A stretch of 6,781 nucleotides of DNA from Candidatus Aerophobota bacterium (GTDB taxonomy: Bacteria > Aerophobota > Aerophobia > Aerophobales > B3-G15), in contig JAGGTG010000137.1 of assembly GCA_021163905.1 (NCBI GenBank), positions 1 through 6,781 of the forward strand. The letters are read 5' to 3'. This document shows positions 6,314 through 6,781 of this stretch, one piece after another (positions within the stretch are counted from its first letter, which is position 1; every line of letters begins with the position of its first letter). The notes under the pieces were generated by a model, which ran no database searches, was not told the origin of the DNA, and saw nothing but the letters and a program-made list of their open reading frames with translations. The translations under genes were made by a program, and so were the position numbers.

Positions 6314-6707
6314 TTTAACGCTTGCGCTCTCCCCCTTAAATAAGGAAAAGTCTAATCTTTCCTATAGAATCAAGAAAAAAGAGCCTATGGAAGTTTCCCA
6401 AAAATTTTACCTGAAATAAATTTTCCTTAAAGCAAGAGAAAGGCAAGACTAAGGTTTATAGCTTATTCAAGAAAGCTCCATATCACCATCTGGATTCTCG
6501 TGTTCCTTAATGTAAAATGGAGACTACTCAAAAAGCCATTTTTTCGGTAATTTAATTGAAACTTTACAAAATTTTTCATCTATGGTATCAATGAAAAAAA
6601 GACAAAAAAGTTACCAAAAAACTCGCGCTAAGTGGAGGGAAGATGAAAGAAAGCAGGGTTGGTTTGGCGCCACTAATATTAGTTTTCATTTGCATGGGCA
6701 AAGGTGA
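6314..6707. other. AT-rich intergenic region without a confident gene
   Basis: I searched both strands of this stretch of almost 400 bases. It holds a weak inverted repeat (AGGAAA 6343-6348 with TTTCCT 6358-6363), a plus-strand frame with ATG at 6582 or 6591 ending at 6707 (38-41 residues, basic, no ribosome binding site), a minus-strand frame of 38 codons at 6463-6579, and a start-less minus-strand frame at 6524-6610. None shows a known motif. No tRNA cloverleaf or T-loop sequence is visible. It may be decayed sequence beside the mobile element that ends at 6708. Confidence 0.5.
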
Positions 6708-6780
6708 GTGACTCCTCCCCACCCACAAGGGGTGGGGCTTCCTGAATCTCACTGGCAGGGAAAAGATACCACACAATGCC
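6679..6780 (-). CDS. Possible C-terminal end of a TnpB-like protein (partial, frame uncertain)
   Basis: One minus-strand frame entering from the right edge is open for 33 codons to TAA at 6679-6681. It reads ASEIQEAPPLVGGEES across the terminal stem-loop of the putative IS200/IS605 element. An EAP-type tail encoded by the GAAGCCCC block is compatible with tnpB genes that overlap their right-end RNA. The other two frames cannot be excluded: one stops at 6749, the other runs on to 6588. Only about 30 bases of sequence precede the stem-loop, so no TnpB domain (RuvC or zinc finger) is visible. The call rests on the adjacent DNA structure, not on the protein. Confidence 0.25.
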   Translation of the reverse strand, partial: GIVWYLFPASEIQEAPPLVGGEESLTFAHANEN

Positions 6781-6781
6781 C
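6692..6781 (-). ncRNA. Putative 3' part of an omega (reRNA) guide RNA
   Basis: TnpB proteins use an RNA made from the 3' end of their gene plus the right end of the element, with the guide taken from the DNA just outside. If the element ends at GTCAC (6708), the scaffold stem-loop is 6717-6737 and the first 16 guide bases would be the minus-strand sequence 6707-6692. The scaffold hairpin is visible; its transcription, its exact boundary and an active TnpB are inference. Confidence 0.35.
6708..6781 (-). mobile_element. Right end of an IS200/IS605-type (tnpB-bearing) element, rest outside window
   Basis: On the minus strand the sequence runs CAGGAAG, then CCCCACCC (6730-6737), a CTTGT loop, GGGTGGGG (6717-6724) and AGGAGTCAC ending at 6708. 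A GAAGCCC block leading into a GC-rich stem-loop and then GGGAGGAxGTCAC is the layout I know from right ends of IS200/IS605 elements that carry tnpB. The stem is 8 bp with a 5-base loop. GTGAG (6748-6752) and CTCAC (6704-6708) could close an outer stem around it. The element would extend to the right beyond 6781. Without the tnpB body, a solo right end or an unrelated hairpin remains possible. Confidence 0.6.

Noticed and set aside
6291..6316. Rho-independent terminator
   Set aside because: The stem is strong, but on the minus strand it is followed by CCCTCAATT, not a T-run; on the plus strand only TTT follows and there is no plus-strand gene to terminate.
6524..6610. Minus-strand frame reading KVSIKLPKKW, reminiscent of a ribbon-helix-helix start
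   Set aside because: It has no ATG, GTG or TTG start, is 28 codons long and ends in TAG; too short and broken to call even as a pseudogene.
6314..6700. tRNA or other structured RNA gene in the intergenic region
   Set aside because: No T-loop consensus, acceptor pairing or riboswitch-like conserved core is visible on either strand.
6588..6776. 62-codon minus-strand open frame at the right end
   Set aside because: It starts at a TTG, crosses the IS-type stem-loop and runs into AT-rich flank; composition looks like chance readthrough and no motif is visible.

Overview
The window is a compact, AT-leaning bacterial chromosome segment in which every confident gene lies on the minus strand. Read in the direction of transcription (right to left) the order is: a PfkB-family sugar-phosphate kinase (5301-6239), grpE (4583-5221), dnaK (2590-4500), dnaJ (1418-2575) and the tRNA methylthiotransferase gene mtaB (about 16-1401). 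The coding strand is purine-rich, arginine is often AGA/AGG, and the proteins are rich in Lys and Glu. DnaK carries the extra segment after the VKRIIGRR motif (about residues 80-103) that is typical of diderm bacteria and missing from Bacillus DnaK. I read the source as a diderm, possibly thermophilic and possibly uncultivated bacterium, and cannot name the phylum.

The core of the window is the DnaK chaperone machine. GrpE (nucleotide exchange factor), DnaK (Hsp70 ATPase) and DnaJ (J-domain co-chaperone with zinc fingers) are all complete, with intact signature motifs and good ribosome binding sites. mtaB follows dnaJ almost without a gap. This resembles the Bacillus order hrcA-grpE-dnaK-dnaJ-prmA-rsmE-mtaB, but prmA and rsmE are missing between dnaJ and mtaB, and the place of hrcA is taken by a sugar kinase gene. 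I find no CIRCE operator, so HrcA-type control is not evident here. Instead there is a plausible promoter directly in front of dnaK, bracketed by two exact 15-bp repeats, and a similar TTGACTTA-type promoter in front of the kinase gene that would give a very short, Shine-Dalgarno-less leader.

The right-hand 540 bases (6240-6781) hold no confident complete gene. From left to right they contain the kinase promoter, a perfect 10-bp hairpin with a GAA loop (6291-6313), an AT-rich stretch with only weak small reading frames, and at the extreme edge (6708-6781, minus strand) what looks like the right end of an IS200/IS605-type element: a GAAGCCCC-stem-loop-GGGGAGGAGTCAC block like those at the 3' end of tnpB genes and their omega RNAs. 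The tnpB body would lie beyond the window. That edge is the part most likely to connect to an RNA-guided nuclease system; the rest is a housekeeping locus with an unusual layout.
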